This document shows, piece by piece, positions 32,985 to 41,481 of a DNA stretch of 64,000 bases (position 1 is its first letter; each line of letters opens with the position of its first letter). Source of the stretch: Neisseria subflava (GTDB lineage Bacteria; Pseudomonadota; Gammaproteobacteria; Burkholderiales; Neisseriaceae); NCBI RefSeq assembly GCF_005221305.1, contig NZ_CP039887.1, positions 1 through 64,000 of the forward strand, in the 5' to 3' direction. The translations under genes were made by a program, and so were the position numbers. Below the pieces are notes generated by a model, which saw only the letters and a program-made list of their open reading frames with translations, ran no database searches and was not told the origin of the DNA.

Positions 32985-33794
32985 ATGGACGAACTTTTTA
33001 TTCAAACGCTGACGATTGCCGGCTCAGATTCCGGAGGTGGCGCGGGCATACAGGCGGATTTGAAGACGTTTCAGATGCGCGGCGTGTTCGGTACCAGCGT
33101 ACTGACAGCGGTTACCGCACAAAATACTTTGGGCGTATCGGCAGTGCATCCGATACCGACCGACATAATTGCCGCGCAAATTGCCGCGATTCAGGAGGAT
33201 TTTCAAATCCGCGCTTATAAAATCGGCATGCTGGGTACGGCGGAAATCATCGAATGCGTGGCGGAACAAACCGCCGAATGCGACTTCGGTAAACGCGTAT
33301 TGGATCCGGTCATGATTGCTAAAGGCGGTGCGCCGTTGTTGGAAAATTCAGCCGTCGAAGCCATGAAACGTCTGCTGCTGCCGCATACGGACGTATTGAC
33401 CCCCAATCTGCCCGAAGCGCAGGCTTTGACGGGTATCAATATTGAAAACCGCCAAGATGCGGAACGTGCCGCCAAAACTCTTCAGGATTGGGGCGTGAAA
33501 AATGTGGTGATTAAAGGCGGCCATCTTGCCGACAGCCGAAGCGAATATTGCACCGACTGGCTGTTTATGCCATACGAAACCATTGAGCTGAACAGCAAAC
33601 GTTTCCCGACGCCGCATACACATGGCACGGGCTGCACGTTTTCTGCCTGCATCACAGCCGAGTTGGCAAAAGGGTTTAGCGTTCCAGAGGCGGTTCAAAC
33701 GGCAAAAAACTATATTGCCGCCGCCATTTCCCATCCTTTGGGCATCGGGGCAGGGCACGGGCCGGTCAACCACTGGGCGTATCGGAACGAATGA
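32985..33794 (+). CDS. thiD: Hydroxymethylpyrimidine/phosphomethylpyrimidine kinase
   Basis: ThiD phosphorylates HMP and HMP-P in thiamine synthesis or salvage. The 269-residue ribokinase-fold protein has the opening LTIAGSDSGGGAGIQADLKTF and the anion-hole/active-site region HGTGCTFSACITAELAKG near residue 210. AGGAG lies before ATG 32985. Confidence 0.95.
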   Translation: MDELFIQTLTIAGSDSGGGAGIQADLKTFQMRGVFGTSVLTAVTAQNTLGVSAVHPIPTDIIAAQIAAIQEDFQIRAYKIGMLGTAEIIECVAEQTAECDFGKRVLDPVMIAKGGAPLLENSAVEAMKRLLLPHTDVLTPNLPEAQALTGINIENRQDAERAAKTLQDWGVKNVVIKGGHLADSRSEYCTDWLFMPYETIELNSKRFPTPHTHGTGCTFSACITAELAKGFSVPEAVQTAKNYIAAAISHPLGIGAGHGPVNHWAYRNE

Positions 33795-33905
33795 TGCGTT
33801 TAGTCCGATTGTAATTGATTGTATTTTTCAGACGGCCTGACTAGGTTTATCACTTGAAATTGTTTACAATATCGGATTAATGCTTTTACGGATAAAAAAG
33901 ACACC

Positions 33906-34325
33906 ATGCAAGTTACTTCAAAATGGATAGACGGAATGTGCTTCGTCGGTACAACGGCAAACGGACACAGCGTTGTGATGGAAGGCGCGGCGGCTGAAGG
34001 CGAAGTCAAACGCGGCCCCAGCCCGATGGAAATGCTGTTGTTGGGTGTAGCGGGCTGCTCCAGCATCGATGTCGTGATGATTGCCGAGAAACAACGCCAA
34101 AAAATCACCGACTGCCGTGCCGAAGTGACTGCCAAACGCGCCGACACCGCGCCGCGCGTGTTTACCGAAATCCATATCCATTTCAAAGTGTATGGTCGAG
34201 GTTTGCAAGAAAGCGCGATTGAACGCGCCGTACAGATGTCTGCCGAAAAATATTGCTCCGCATCGATTATGCTGGGTAAAGCGGCAAAAATGAGCCACAG
34301 CTTCGAGATCGTCGAAACAGAATAG
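33906..34325 (+). CDS. OsmC/Ohr-family protein
   Basis: A 139-residue protein of the OsmC-like thiol peroxidase superfamily. The two conserved cysteines are seen in GVAGCSSIDVV (about residue 57) and AEKYCSASIML (about residue 119). Family members reduce organic peroxides. This short YhfA-like branch has no firmly assigned substrate. The gene is monocistronic and ends before a strong palindromic terminator. Confidence 0.85.
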   Translation: MQVTSKWIDGMCFVGTTANGHSVVMEGAAAEGEVKRGPSPMEMLLLGVAGCSSIDVVMIAEKQRQKITDCRAEVTAKRADTAPRVFTEIHIHFKVYGRGLQESAIERAVQMSAEKYCSASIMLGKAAKMSHSFEIVETE

Positions 34326-34376
34326 GACGGTTTCAGGGTGGGCGTGTCGGGGCGTGAACCGACTACCCACAAAAAA

Positions 34377-34420
34377 AGCAGATATATTCACGCATTAACA
34401 TGAATATATCTGCTTGCTTT
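34377..34420 (+). terminator. Perfect non-DUS palindromic terminator
   Basis: 14-bp perfect arms AGCAGATATATTCA (34377-34390) and complement (34401-34414) with a 10-base loop, preceded by seven As and followed by TGCTTTTTATT. Probably bidirectional. It is unusual here as a long stem without a DUS. Confidence 0.8.
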
Positions 34421-34587
34421 TTATTCCTTTTTCTTCTCTCTCTATCAGCCTTTATAACTTGGCTTGTTGATCTCATTGTGCAAGTTTCGTTTAACATTGT
34501 CAACAATTTTTAATTATATTTTAAATAACCCCGAAAGATGCTGGTTTGTAAACGCTTGCGCCTTAATACGGATACTGGGGAAACATT

Positions 34588-35301
34588 ATGGATTACGAAA
34601 ATAATACCAACGTTGCGCCTGCAACTTCATCGCTTATTTTGGAAGAGCGTCATGATTCCGAACTCTTCCGCGTGTACGCATTGATTTTGGACGGCATTAC
34701 CGACCATCTGCTGTTGCCGGGCAAAAAACTGACCGAGTCCGAGCTTTGCCGACAAATGGTTTGCTCCCGCAATACCGTGCGTGGCGCATTGTCGCTTTTG
34801 GCGCACGACAAAATTGTCGATTTGCAGCCTAACCGCGGCGCATTTGTCCATGTGCCGGACTTGAAAGAAATGAAAGACGTGTTCAACACGCGTATCGAAA
34901 TGGAAAGCATGATTTTGAGCGTCCTCATCGATATGCCTGATTTGGAAACGCGTCTGCAACCGCTTTACGCTATGATTGAGCAAGAGGGCGCAGCCTCCGA
35001 AAGCGGCGACCGCGTGGGTTGGAACCGCCTGTCCAATGCCTTCCATGTCGAATTGGCGCGGCTGTTGGACAACAATGTCCTGTTTGAAATCATGAATACC
35101 TTGTGTGCGCGCTCTTCATTGATTGTGGCCGTTTCCGACCCGCTTCGCAAAGAAAAGCGCAATATCGATTCCAATTCGCACCATGAACACCGAGAAATCC
35201 TTGATTTGTTGCTGGCAGGCAAGCGCAATCGTGTGACCAAAGTCATACGCCGCCACTTGGGCGCGTGTATGGAACGCTTGGAACAGAAACTCGAGATGTA
35301 A
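34588..35301 (+). CDS. GntR-family transcriptional regulator, FCD subfamily
   Basis: A 237-residue regulator with an N-terminal winged helix (LTESELCRQMVCSRNTVRGALSLL split near residues 48-71, then NRGAFV) and an all-helical FCD ligand domain (about 100-235) with the metal-binding pattern of Asp and His (HVELARLL, HHEHREILDLLLAG, RRHLG). FCD regulators sense carboxylates such as lactate, pyruvate or amino acids. Its targets are unknown; it could act on the TTGGT-TTT-ACCAA site before lctP, but that is conjecture. It is not next to gdhA, so I do not call it GdhR. Confidence 0.85.
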   Translation: MDYENNTNVAPATSSLILEERHDSELFRVYALILDGITDHLLLPGKKLTESELCRQMVCSRNTVRGALSLLAHDKIVDLQPNRGAFVHVPDLKEMKDVFNTRIEMESMILSVLIDMPDLETRLQPLYAMIEQEGAASESGDRVGWNRLSNAFHVELARLLDNNVLFEIMNTLCARSSLIVAVSDPLRKEKRNIDSNSHHEHREILDLLLAGKRNRVTKVIRRHLGACMERLEQKLEM

Positions 35302-35318
35302 TCGGTTTGACAATAACA

Positions 35319-35345
35319 AGGCCGTCTGAAATATTCAGACGGCCA
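35319..35345 (+). terminator. Inverted DUS pair after the GntR gene
   Basis: AGGCCGTCTGAA (35319-35330) with complement (35334-35345, last base changed) and a 3-base loop. Confidence 0.6.
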
Positions 35346-35373
35346 TTGGTTTATCCCTATAAAACGAAACACC

Positions 35374-36153
35374 ATGAAACCCAAAATCCAAAGACACGAA
35401 CATATCCTCACCCTTGTCCGCGAACATAATTTTATGACGGTGGAAGAATTGGCGGCAAATTTGGATGTGACGCCACAAACCATACGCCGCGATGTGCAAG
35501 AGTTAAGCGAGACCGGACAGCTTAAACGCTATCATGGCGGCGCATCTTTGGGCGACGTTTCAGTCGTAACGGCAGGGCAGGAGCGGCGTAACCATCAGCA
35601 GCAGGAAAAAAACGCCATTGCCCGTCTGATTGCTTCCACCATTCCCGACAATGCCTCGCTGTTTATCAGCATCGGCACCACCATGGAAGCCGTTGCCGCC
35701 GAGTTGGTCAGGCAGCGTAAAAACTTGCGGATTATCACCAACAACATCTACGCCGCCTCCATCACTGCGGCACGTACCGACTACACGGTCATCATCGCTT
35801 CCGGCGTGGTCCGCCCCTTGGATGGCGGTATTACCGGCGTGGCGACTGTCGATTTCATCAACCAATTCAAAGTCGACTATGCCATCATGAGTACCCACGG
35901 CATAGAAAACGACGGCTCGCTTTTGGATGACGATTACAAGGAAGTCAGCGTCATGCAGGCGATGGTGAACAATGCCCGCGTGCGCTATCTTGGCGTCGAC
36001 CACAGCAAATTCAACAGCAATGCCTTGGTCAGGCTGGGCGATATCGGCGCATTCGATAAGCTGTTTACCGACCGCCTACCATCCGTCGCCATGCAGAAAA
36101 CCCTAAACGAGCGCGGCGTAGCGTGGCAGGTTGCCGACCCTGTATCAAAGTAG
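35374..36153 (+). CDS. DeoR-family transcriptional regulator (GlpR-like)
   Basis: A 259-residue regulator. The N-terminal DeoR helix-turn-helix covers about residues 5-60 (MTVEELAANLDVTPQTIRRDV). The DeoRC sugar-phosphate-binding domain follows, with SLFISIGTTMEAVAAEL, GGITG and DYAIMSTHGIENDGSLLD. DeoR proteins usually repress sugar or glycerol catabolic genes and release DNA on binding a phosphosugar. No metabolic partner is adjacent, so its regulon cannot be read from context. Confidence 0.9.
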   Translation: MKPKIQRHEHILTLVREHNFMTVEELAANLDVTPQTIRRDVQELSETGQLKRYHGGASLGDVSVVTAGQERRNHQQQEKNAIARLIASTIPDNASLFISIGTTMEAVAAELVRQRKNLRIITNNIYAASITAARTDYTVIIASGVVRPLDGGITGVATVDFINQFKVDYAIMSTHGIENDGSLLDDDYKEVSVMQAMVNNARVRYLGVDHSKFNSNALVRLGDIGAFDKLFTDRLPSVAMQKTLNERGVAWQVADPVSK

Positions 36154-36189
36154 CCAAGTCGGGTACAATTGAGCCATCATTCCATTCCT

Positions 36190-36225
36190 TTCAGACGGCC
36201 TGATTGAATGTTCAGGCCGTCTGAA
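36190..36225 (+). terminator. Inverted DUS pair before glnS
   Basis: TTCAGACGGCCT (36190-36201) and AGGCCGTCTGAA (36214-36225), pointing outward, between the DeoR gene and glnS. Confidence 0.6.
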
Positions 36226-36258
36226 AACAGAAAATCATTTTCCCATCAAAGAAATATT

Positions 36259-37947
36259 ATGTTGAATAAAGACCAATTCGCGGACAACCATTTCATCCGC
36301 ACCATCATCGAAGAAGACCTCAAAAGCGGTAAACATACAGCCATCCAAACCCGTTTCCCGCCCGAGCCGAATGGCTATTTGCACATCGGTCACGCCAAAT
36401 CCATCTGCCTGAACTTCGGTTTGGCGTATATTTACGACGGCTTGTGCAACCTGCGTTTCGACGATACCAACCCCGAAAAAGAAAACGACGAATACGTCAA
36501 CGCCATCAAAGAAGATGTCGAGTGGTTGGGTTTCCATTGGGCGGGTGAGCCGCGTTTCGCTTCCAACTATTTCGACCAGCTTTACGACTACGCCGTCGGT
36601 TTAATCAAAGACGGCAAAGCGTATGTCGATGATTTGACCCCTGAAGAAATGCGCGAAAACCGTGGTACGTTGACCAAAGCGGGCAAAAACAGCCCTTACC
36701 GCGACCGCAGTATCGAAGAAAACCTCGACCTGTTCACGCGCATGAAAAACGGCGAATTCCCCGACGGCAGCAAAACCCTGCGCCTGAAAATCGACATGGC
36801 ATCAGGCAACATCAATATGCGCGACCCCGTCATCTACCGCATCCGCCGCGCCCATCACCACAACACCGGCGACAAATGGTGCATCTACCCGATGTACGAC
36901 TACACGCACTGCATTTCCGATGCCATCGAAGGCATCACGCATTCCTTGTGTACGCTCGAATTTGAAGCCCACCGCCCGCTGTACGACTGGGTGTTGGACA
37001 ACATCCCCGCGCCGCACGCCACACGTCCGCGCCAATACGAGTTTTCCCGTTTGGAGCTTTTGTATTCCATCACGTCCAAACGCAAGCTGAACCAACTGGT
37101 TTCAGACGGCCACGTTACCGGCTGGGACGACCCGCGTATGCCGACGATTTCCGGTATGCGCCGCCGCGGCTACACGCCCGAAGGCCTGCGCCTGTTTGCC
37201 AAACGCGCCGGTATTTCCAAATCTGAAAACATCGTCGATATGAGCGTGTTGGAAGGCGCGATTCGCGAAGAGCTGGAAAACTCCGCCCCGCGCATGATGG
37301 CGGTTTTGAACCCGCTCAAAGTGACACTGACCAACTTTGAAGCCGGCAAAACCCAAAGCCGCCGCGCCGCGTTCCATCCGAACTACGAAGAAATGGGCGA
37401 TCGCGAAGTACCTATTTCACAAACCATCTACATCGAAGCCGACGACTTTGCCGAAAATCCGCCTAAAGGCTTCAAACGCCTGATTCCTGGCGGCGAGGTG
37501 CGTTTGCGCCACGGCTATGTGATCAAGTGCGACGAAGTCGTAAAAGACGCGGCAGGCAATGTGGTTGAACTCAAATGCAGTATCGACCACGATACCTTGG
37601 GCAAAAATCCTGAAGGCCGCAAAGTCAAAGGCGTGATTCACTGGGTGTCTGCCGAACACGCAGCTGAAATCAAAGTCCGCCTGTACGACCGCCTCTTTAC
37701 CGTCGAGCGTCCCGATGCCGTGCGCGGCGAAGACGGCAACTACCAGCCGTTTACCGATTTCCTCAATCCAGAATCCATTAAGGAAATCACCGCCTACGCC
37801 GAACCTGTCGCCAAAGAGTTATCGGCAGAAAGCCGTTGGCAGTTCGAGCGTATCGGCTACTTCGTAACCGACCGCAAAGACCACCGCCCCGAGCAGCCCG
37901 TGTTCAACCGCACGGTAACGCTGAAAGACTCTTGGCAGCCCAAGTAA
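36259..37947 (+). CDS. glnS: Glutaminyl-tRNA synthetase
   Basis: Class I synthetase charging tRNA-Gln directly. The 562-residue protein starts MLNKDQFADNHFIRTIIEED. It has the HIGH motif in PPEPNGYLHIGHAKS (near 33-47), the KMSKS-equivalent SKRKL near residue 273, and a C-terminal anticodon-binding beta-barrel pair. Start at 36259 by family alignment; the open frame upstream consists of DUS sequence. Confidence 0.97.
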   Translation: MLNKDQFADNHFIRTIIEEDLKSGKHTAIQTRFPPEPNGYLHIGHAKSICLNFGLAYIYDGLCNLRFDDTNPEKENDEYVNAIKEDVEWLGFHWAGEPRFASNYFDQLYDYAVGLIKDGKAYVDDLTPEEMRENRGTLTKAGKNSPYRDRSIEENLDLFTRMKNGEFPDGSKTLRLKIDMASGNINMRDPVIYRIRRAHHHNTGDKWCIYPMYDYTHCISDAIEGITHSLCTLEFEAHRPLYDWVLDNIPAPHATRPRQYEFSRLELLYSITSKRKLNQLVSDGHVTGWDDPRMPTISGMRRRGYTPEGLRLFAKRAGISKSENIVDMSVLEGAIREELENSAPRMMAVLNPLKVTLTNFEAGKTQSRRAAFHPNYEEMGDREVPISQTIYIEADDFAENPPKGFKRLIPGGEVRLRHGYVIKCDEVVKDAAGNVVELKCSIDHDTLGKNPEGRKVKGVIHWVSAEHAAEIKVRLYDRLFTVERPDAVRGEDGNYQPFTDFLNPESIKEITAYAEPVAKELSAESRWQFERIGYFVTDRKDHRPEQPVFNRTVTLKDSWQPK

Positions 37948-37971
37948 TCTGTTTGCAACAGCGATATTGGA

Positions 37972-38011
37972 AGGTCGTCTGAAAACTTGAAATCGGGTTT
38001 TCAGACGACCT
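37972..38011. repeat. Mucosa-dialect DUS hairpin, left copy of a 40-nt direct repeat
   Basis: AGGTCGTCTGAA (37972-37983) and complement (38000-38011) around AACTTGAAATCGGGTT. The entire 40 nt recurs identically at 38960-38999. It follows glnS as a terminator-like hairpin. Confidence 0.85.
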
Positions 38012-38045
38012 ATTTTCTGAATATAAAGAAAAGGAAATACTTGTT

Positions 38046-38951
38046 TTGGAGAATTTAATTCTTATTGGCATGGCCATATTGGCTATGGCCGCCATAGTTT
38101 GGATTGCCAGTATTGTGGCAATTGTTAAATCCAAAAATCCGCTGATTAGGAATTCAGCCATCATTTTCAATTTGATCGTGGTGTCATTGTTTGGCATGTA
38201 TATGGTTAAGACATGGCAAGCTAAAAGGTATGATGATTCAAGTTATCAAACGGCTAAAGAGGAGTTGGTGATTGATGGTATACGAATCCCGGCAGGTTCG
38301 AAGCTGACCGTAGCTCCTCAGGATGGGGTATCGAAAAAGCCTGATTTTTCTACTTTTAGCGAAGTCACATTTTCTCGCCCTGTTGAATGGAAAGGCATGG
38401 AAGTTAATAGAATGAATCGTTCTGCGTACCAGACTGAAGATGGTTATCAAGCAACACTGACGATGAATGCTATCGGGGAAGCCAGGACGGTTGATGTGGA
38501 AGGGTGGTCTTGCCGGAGTGACGGAGAGATAGAGTGGCAAGCATTGACTAAAGGTGGCAAGATGCCGTCCAGCCCTGCTGATTATTTCCTATCAAGTTGC
38601 ACGTTAAACGAATCAGCCGAAGTGTCCCTGCCTGAGTGGTTTGTGGATGGGAAATTATATTTTTGGCGAGTGACGCGCACTGAGCGTGACGGGTATTGGC
38701 AGGCAAATATTGCTTCCAATGATCAACCTTATTGGGGAAACGTCATTCTTGATTCAAATAAACAGTTAAAAAACTTTGAGCTGACATTAACACAGAAAAA
38801 CTTGCCAGGTTGTGCGATTGATGATGACGGTGTTACGCTGGAATGGGATAGGGATAACCCTGATGTTGTTACAGTAGCGAGCACTGTCGATCTGCCCGAA
38901 TTGTGCTGGGGTAAAAAAGGTGTCCGCCCCAAATCAAAGGCGGCAGAATAG
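38046..38951 (+). CDS. Membrane-anchored hypothetical protein in a mucosa-DUS cassette
   Basis: A 301-residue protein I do not recognise. Two N-terminal transmembrane segments (about residues 4-27 and 36-57) are followed by a large soluble, probably periplasmic domain with four cysteines (in WSCRSDGE, LSSCTLN, LPGCAIDD and LPELCWG). The apparent start is TTG at 38046, 10 bases after AAGGA; the first in-frame ATG is at 38070. Base composition is more A/T-rich than glnS. Identical 40-nt mucosa-type DUS hairpins lie on both sides, suggesting a unit imported from the N. mucosa group. Confidence 0.7.
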   Translation: MENLILIGMAILAMAAIVWIASIVAIVKSKNPLIRNSAIIFNLIVVSLFGMYMVKTWQAKRYDDSSYQTAKEELVIDGIRIPAGSKLTVAPQDGVSKKPDFSTFSEVTFSRPVEWKGMEVNRMNRSAYQTEDGYQATLTMNAIGEARTVDVEGWSCRSDGEIEWQALTKGGKMPSSPADYFLSSCTLNESAEVSLPEWFVDGKLYFWRVTRTERDGYWQANIASNDQPYWGNVILDSNKQLKNFELTLTQKNLPGCAIDDDGVTLEWDRDNPDVVTVASTVDLPELCWGKKGVRPKSKAAE

Positions 38952-38959
38952 AGGTATTG

Positions 38960-38999
38960 AGGTCGTCTGAAAACTTGAAATCGGGTTTTCAGACGACCT
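38960..38999. repeat. Mucosa-dialect DUS hairpin, right copy
   Basis: Identical in all 40 positions to 37972-38011, same orientation, offset 988 bases. It ends 19 bases before the start of the DMT permease. Confidence 0.85.
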
Positions 39000-39018
39000 T
39001 TGTTGATAAAGGAATGAG

Positions 39019-39921
39019 ATGGAACGTTATTCTGTACATTTGAAACTGCTGGGGATGGCGGTATTGTGGGGTGCGTCTTGGCCGATGGGGCGGATGCTGG
39101 GGCAGTCGTTGCCGCCGCTGACGGGCGGGGCGGTTCGGTTTGTGCTGGCTTCGGTTTTGCTGTTGGGCTGGTTGTTTGCGCGCAGCAGGTTTGCGACTTT
39201 GGCGGCTTTGTCGGCACGGCAATGGCTGGGCTTGACGGTAGCCGCTTCCGTTGGGGTATGCGGCTATGCGGTGTTTTTTATGCTGGGTTTGCAAGCAATG
39301 CCGGCGGGTAAGGCGGCGGTGGTTGTGGCGGTGAATCCCGTGCTGACGCTGCTGCTGGCGGCTTGGCTTTTCGGCGAACGTTTAAATGCGAAGATTTTGG
39401 CGGGTATGTTGCTGGCGGTCTGTGGCGCGATAACGGCGGTCACGCAAGGGCAGCCGTTGGCGGTATTGTCGGGCGGCATCAAGGCGGGGGAGTGGCTGAT
39501 TTTCGGCTGTATGGTCTGCTGGGCGGCTTATACTTTAATCGGTCGCGCGGTTTTGCGCGGTATAGACGCGCTGACGGTAACGGCGGCAACTTCGCTTATC
39601 GGCGCGTTGATGTTGTCGGTGGTGGCGTTGTGGGTTGATGGATTACCGTTTGAGGCAATGGCGGCAATGGATGGGCGCGGTTGGACGGCATTGGCGTGGC
39701 TGGTCATCGGCGCGACGGTATTGGCATATGCGTGGTATTTCGAAGGTGTGAAGATTTTGGGCGCAGGCAGTGCGGCGGCGTACATTACGCTCGTGCCGAT
39801 TTTCGGTGTACTGTCTTCGGCGTGGTTTTTGGGCGAACCGTTGCATATTTCGCTGGTTGCAGGTTGTGCAGCGGCAGTCGGCGGCATGACGCTGATGCGG
39901 TACGGGCAGAAGGCCGTCTGA
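39019..39921 (+). CDS. EamA/DMT-family transporter
   Basis: A 300-residue inner-membrane protein with ten hydrophobic segments arranged as two EamA repeats (about 1-140 and 150-295). Substrate is unknown; family members export amino acids or other metabolites. The stop TGA is part of an AG-DUS (AAGGCCGTCTGA), so the C-terminus KAV is encoded by the uptake signal. AAAGGAATGAG precedes the ATG. Confidence 0.88.
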   Translation: MERYSVHLKLLGMAVLWGASWPMGRMLGQSLPPLTGGAVRFVLASVLLLGWLFARSRFATLAALSARQWLGLTVAASVGVCGYAVFFMLGLQAMPAGKAAVVVAVNPVLTLLLAAWLFGERLNAKILAGMLLAVCGAITAVTQGQPLAVLSGGIKAGEWLIFGCMVCWAAYTLIGRAVLRGIDALTVTAATSLIGALMLSVVALWVDGLPFEAMAAMDGRGWTALAWLVIGATVLAYAWYFEGVKILGAGSAAAYITLVPIFGVLSSAWFLGEPLHISLVAGCAAAVGGMTLMRYGQKAV

Positions 39922-39948
39922 AGTTGGGCAAATACTCGGATTTTTGAT

Positions 39949-39992
39949 AATAAGATTGCGGTTGCCACGTTACTTCTAGCCGTAATCTTATT
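39949..39992. repeat. Imperfect inverted repeat in the rho leader region
   Basis: Arms AATAAGATTGCGG (39949-39961) and CCGTAATCTTATT (39980-39992) pair except at one position, with an 18-base loop. No DUS core and no T tract. Origin and function are unknown; it may be the edge of a small mobile repeat. Confidence 0.4.
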
Positions 39993-40165
39993 GCAGGATA
40001 AGACCAAGTCACGGCTTTAGTGTTTGATTTAAAAATTTGACACCCTGCCTCCAACTGCCTAAAATTCAACTTTCTCAAAAATCTACCGTATCCTGCGGTA
40101 CGATTTCATACTTTCAGACGGCCTTTGTGCCATCTCTCTGATACCATTCAAAATATATCAATACT

Positions 40166-41425
40166 ATGCACGTTTCAGAACTCCAAACCCTCCACATTTC
40201 CAAACTCTTGGAAATGGCAGAAGAACATGGCATTGAAAACGCCAACCGTTTCCGCAAACAAGACCTCGTTTTTGCCATCGTCCGCCAGATGATGAAGCAG
40301 AATGTCAGCTTTACCTGTTCCGGTACACTCGAAATCCTGCCCGACGGCTTCGGTTTCTTGCGCAGCGCAGATACTTCTTACCTTGCCGGCCCTGATGATA
40401 TTTATGTTTCGCCTACGCAAATCCGCCGCTTCAATCTGCACACCGGTGACACCATCGAAGGCAGCGTGCGCGTGCCTAAAGACAATGAGCGTTATTTCGC
40501 ACTTGTCCGCCTTGATACCATCAACGGCGATCAGCCCGAAGTCTGCAAACACAAAATCCTTTTTGAAAACCTCACGCCTTTATTCCCAACCGAACAATTC
40601 AAACTCGAGCGCGACATCAAAGCCGAAGAGAATCTGACCGGCCGCGCCATCGACTTGGTTTCCCCAATTGGTAAAGGCCAACGTGCATTGTTGGTTGCGC
40701 CGCCTAAAACCGGCAAAACCGTGATGTTGCAAAACATTGCCCACGCCATTACCGCCAATTATCCCGATGTCGAGTTGATTGTCCTGTTGATTGACGAGCG
40801 TCCGGAAGAAGTGACCGAAATGAGCCGTTCTGTACGCGGCGAAGTGGTTTCCTCTACATTTGACGAGCCTGCGCAACGCCATGTACAAGTGGCCGAGATG
40901 GTGATTGAAAAAGCCAAACGCATGGTCGAACACAAAAAAGACGTGGTGATTCTGCTGGATTCGATTACCCGTTTGGCACGCGCCTACAATACCGTTGTGC
41001 CGACTTCGGGCAAAATTCTGACCGGCGGTATCGATGCCAACGCTTTGCACCGTCCGAAACGCTTTTTCGGCGCAGCGCGTAATGTGGAAGAGGGCGGTTC
41101 GCTTACCATTATTGCGACGGCACTTGTTGAAACCGGCAGCCGCATGGACGACGTGATTTACGAAGAGTTCAAAGGCACGGGTAATATGGAATTGCACCTT
41201 GACCGCCGCATGGCAGAAAAACGCCTGTTTCCGGCCATCAGCATCAATAAATCCGGTACGCGCCGCGAAGAATTGCTGGTGCCGAACGATCAGTTGCAAC
41301 GTATGTGGCTCTTGCGTAAATTCCTGCATCCTATGGACGAAATCGAAGCGACCGAGTTTTTGGTGGGCAAACTCAAAGACTCTAAAAATAACGACGATTT
41401 CTTTGAATTGATGCGCGGTAAATAA
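40166..41425 (+). CDS. rho: Transcription termination factor Rho
   Basis: Hexameric RNA-dependent ATPase that ends transcription. The 419-residue protein has the N-terminal RNA-binding region (about 1-130, with GFGFLRSADTSYLAGPDDIYVS), the Walker A APPKTGKT (near 180) and Walker B VVILLDSITRLARA. It has normal length. No Shine-Dalgarno is obvious before the ATG. Confidence 0.97.
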   Translation: MHVSELQTLHISKLLEMAEEHGIENANRFRKQDLVFAIVRQMMKQNVSFTCSGTLEILPDGFGFLRSADTSYLAGPDDIYVSPTQIRRFNLHTGDTIEGSVRVPKDNERYFALVRLDTINGDQPEVCKHKILFENLTPLFPTEQFKLERDIKAEENLTGRAIDLVSPIGKGQRALLVAPPKTGKTVMLQNIAHAITANYPDVELIVLLIDERPEEVTEMSRSVRGEVVSSTFDEPAQRHVQVAEMVIEKAKRMVEHKKDVVILLDSITRLARAYNTVVPTSGKILTGGIDANALHRPKRFFGAARNVEEGGSLTIIATALVETGSRMDDVIYEEFKGTGNMELHLDRRMAEKRLFPAISINKSGTRREELLVPNDQLQRMWLLRKFLHPMDEIEATEFLVGKLKDSKNNDDFFELMRGK

Positions 41426-41430
41426 GCATA

Positions 41431-41459
41431 AGGCCGTCTGAATATGTTTCAGACGGCCT
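41431..41459 (+). terminator. Inverted DUS pair after rho
   Basis: AGGCCGTCTGAA (41431-41442) and complement (41448-41459), followed by TTTACTTTG. Confidence 0.7.
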
Positions 41460-41481
41460 TTACTTTGCTTGAGGAACCTTT

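Noticed and set aside
34588..35301. Naming the FCD regulator GdhR
   Set aside because: It is not next to gdhA here, and I cannot confirm orthology from reading; only the family is assigned.
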